Assembly (NCBI RefSeq): GCF_900119845.1
Contig: NZ_FPKU01000002.1
Location: 142,045-206,044 of the forward strand
DNA length: 64,000 nucleotides
DNA from: Devosia enhydra
Lineage (GTDB): Bacteria > Pseudomonadota > Alphaproteobacteria > Rhizobiales > Devosiaceae
Direction: 5' to 3'
Positions 62,364-64,000 of this stretch are shown here, piece after piece (within the stretch, counting starts at the first letter, position 1; each line of letters opens with the position of its first letter). The translations under genes and the position numbers were made by a program. A model generated the notes under the pieces. The model made no database searches and was not told the origin of the DNA. It saw only the letters and a program-made list of their open reading frames with translations.

Positions 62364-63311
62364 TTAGCTGCCGGCTACCAAGGCCGAGACATACGCGACG
62401 TAAGCTGTCAGCATGATGGCGCCTTCCCAGCGTGAAACGCGACGACCCGTCGTTGCAAAGACCACAAGTAGGGCGGTCACCCCAAGTAGCACCCAAAGAT
62501 CGAAGCCGGCAATTTCCGCGGGCACATCGATCGGGGTGACGATCGCTGACACCCCCAAGATGCCGAATATGTTATAGATATTGGATCCGACGATGTTCCC
62601 AAATGCAACGTCAGCCTGCCTTCGCCACGCAGCCGCGATAGACGTAATCAGTTCGGGCAAAGACGTCCCAACTGCGACGATCGTCAGACCAATAATAGTC
62701 TCGCTAACGCCTGCGAGAGATGCGAGGGCAACTGCGCCGGAAACAAGAAGGCGGGCGCCGAATATGGTCAATACCAAACCAATAACGGTGAGCCCTATGG
62801 CCAGCATCAGACCGATGCGCGGCGCCGACGTATCCTCAAGCTTGGGCACGTTACCCGCTAGTGCAGGCCGCCGGCGCTCCGAGAGAAATGTGAACACCAC
62901 GTAGACAATGAGCGCGGTGACCAGGAGCAGCCCTGACAGCCGATCGATCCGGCCGAAAAGTATCACTGCTGCTGCCGCCAAGGCTGCAATAATGAGTACC
63001 AGACCGTCGCGCCTAAAGGCCTTCCGATCGACGGCAAAGGGCAGCACAGCAGCGGAAAGGCCCAGGATCAACAGGATATTTGCGATGTTGGATCCCACGA
63101 CATTGCCGACGGCGATTCCAGGAGCCCCCCTGAGGGCAGCTTCCAGGCTTGTAACAAGCTCTGGGGTAGAGGTGCCGAAACCCACCAGCGTAAGGCCAAT
63201 CAACAGCGGCGAAACCCTCAGGTGCTGCGCGACTGTCACGGCGCCCCTTACCAAAAGGTCGCCACCCAGAGCCAGGAAGATCAGGCCAATCAGGATTTCA
63301 ATCGCAACCAT
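62364..63311 (-). CDS. Calcium/sodium antiporter (CaCA family, YrbG-like)
   Basis: 315 residues, about ten helices. The two alpha repeats are clear: GFGTSTPELVTSLEAAL and GNVVGSNIANILLILG, then AVGTSLPELITSIAAAWR and GNIVGSNIYNIFGILG. The conserved acidic residues in PEL and the Asn of GSN bind Ca2+. Exports Ca2+ in exchange for Na+. ATG 63311 is preferred; a longer start at 63428 would add a Cys/Arg-rich tail unlike the family. Confidence 0.9.
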   Translation of the reverse strand: MVAIEILIGLIFLALGGDLLVRGAVTVAQHLRVSPLLIGLTLVGFGTSTPELVTSLEAALRGAPGIAVGNVVGSNIANILLILGLSAAVLPFAVDRKAFRRDGLVLIIAALAAAAVILFGRIDRLSGLLLVTALIVYVVFTFLSERRRPALAGNVPKLEDTSAPRIGLMLAIGLTVIGLVLTIFGARLLVSGAVALASLAGVSETIIGLTIVAVGTSLPELITSIAAAWRRQADVAFGNIVGSNIYNIFGILGVSAIVTPIDVPAEIAGFDLWVLLGVTALLVVFATTGRRVSRWEGAIMLTAYVAYVSALVAGS

Positions 63312-63435
63312 CTTGCCGGACCCTCCATCCTTGGTGTGTGGAGCGCGTGCAGACTGCCGCGCTCCACAGTTGGCTGGGATTATGGGGCGAAAAACGCAGA
63401 TGTAATTTGATAACTCGCCCCCGCGCACGCCGTCT

Positions 63436-63903
63436 TCAGACCGCTCTCACGGCGGATATCCGCACAAGCGCTGCGACTTCTTTTGGGTTCGAGACGCCGT
63501 CTGCTTCGAGCACGGATCGACACATGCCGAGCAACGCGTTGAATTGAGCGGCCGTCAAGTGAGCGTCTGCTATCCGGCGCTCCGCATTCTGGTCTGCTGT
63601 GGCCTCGTCGGCCGCGAAAGCGATCACATGCGTTTCCATCTCGCGTGCCACATCATCGACTGCAAACGACCTCAGCACCGGGTGCTGCTTGAGAAGGTTG
63701 ATTATTCGCCGGTGTTCGGAAATGGACGCGTTCCCATCGGCATGGGCGATGATCATGCCCGCTGCGACCGCCGCCTCCATGAAGGAGATGTGGACACTCA
63801 AATGCGGGTCATCACCGGCCTCGACATCAAGCCGTTCAGAGTCGTTCCGGCTGATCGGCCGCTTTGAGAACATTGCGCCATCGACATCAGTGTACTTGGC
63901 CAT
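63436..63903 (-). CDS. TerB-family tellurite-resistance protein
   Basis: 155 residues. Core helices AAVAAGMIIAHADGNASISE (acidic metal-binding pattern), HRRIINLLKQHPVLRSFAVD and CRSVLEADGVSNPKEVAAL. TerB domains are small helical proteins linked to stress and tellurite or phage-inhibition phenotypes; mechanism unknown. It is encoded upstream of the antiporter on the same strand (124 bases apart), possibly a two-gene unit. ATG 63903 fits the domain start. Confidence 0.82.
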   Translation of the reverse strand: MAKYTDVDGAMFSKRPISRNDSERLDVEAGDDPHLSVHISFMEAAVAAGMIIAHADGNASISEHRRIINLLKQHPVLRSFAVDDVAREMETHVIAFAADEATADQNAERRIADAHLTAAQFNALLGMCRSVLEADGVSNPKEVAALVRISAVRAV

Positions 63904-64000
63904 CCGCAGATTCTCCTCTCGATGCAGGAGAACCGGGAACCGGCGAATACCGGTCCTACAGCCAAGCCCTCCTGACTGTGAACCGACATCGCACCGACTT

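Overview
The window is high-GC bacterial DNA. Gene content points to an alphaproteobacterium: a gene-transfer-agent-like tail cassette, DUF2924 plus a large serine recombinase, a chrB/chrA pair, and a Dpp-type peptide ABC operon. Rhodobacterales or Hyphomicrobiales (Devosia/Pelagibacterium-like) would both fit, and I cannot settle the genus. The window reads as an accessory region built from at least four blocks of different origin.

Block 1 (1-15.1 kb). A chromate-resistance pair, chrB-chrA, runs leftward and chrA runs off the left edge. Next to it is the tail-and-lysis half of a siphophage or GTA-like prophage: tail terminator, tail tube, assembly chaperone with a -1 slippery site, a tape-measure gene broken by an apparent 4-bp deletion, the GTA g12-g13-g14-g15 homologues, DUF2793, DUF6127-like, an M15 endolysin and an overlapping Rz/Rz1-like spanin pair. 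Head, packaging and integration genes are absent, so this looks like a remnant.

Block 2 (15.1-26.1 kb). A metal-resistance region. A nickel/cobalt module has a CsoR-family sensor with an InrS-like ligand set and an NreB-like MFS exporter, divergent from a His-rich protein, HupE/UreJ, a membrane anchor protein and a NicO/RcnA exporter. A copper module has DUF411, CopZ, a Cys/His-rich secreted protein, DUF305, CueR, a tiny membrane protein, cytochrome c, CopA with a methyltransferase stump behind it, and a VIT-family transporter. Three MerR-type promoters with exactly 19-bp spacers mark a CueR regulon.

Block 3 (26.1-51.1 kb). A defence-type island. An IetA/IetS pair (AAA+ ATPase and subtilase) faces a leftward pair of an LCAT-like lipase and a CHAT protease. 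Next is a tightly coupled four-gene operon (33938-44109): a ClpB-like AAA+ protein, a small radical-SAM activase, a 2095-residue protein joining zinc ribbons, a degenerate kinase, an SF1 helicase and a C-terminal nuclease-like domain, and a helical protein. I do not recognise this operon as a named system, and it is the best candidate here for something undescribed. A DUF2924-serine recombinase-HTH trio closes the block, followed by phage-like unknown genes and a ParB-domain DNA methyltransferase.

Block 4 (51.2-64 kb). A peptide-uptake operon (CocE-type hydrolase, double ATPase, binding protein, two permeases, deacetylase) diverges from a LysR regulator, which is followed by a RidA protein. 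Then comes a graveyard of mobile-element pieces (IS3-family transposase, phage small-terminase-like protein, a resolvase stump with a long inverted repeat), a Ca2+/Na+ antiporter and a TerB-family protein.
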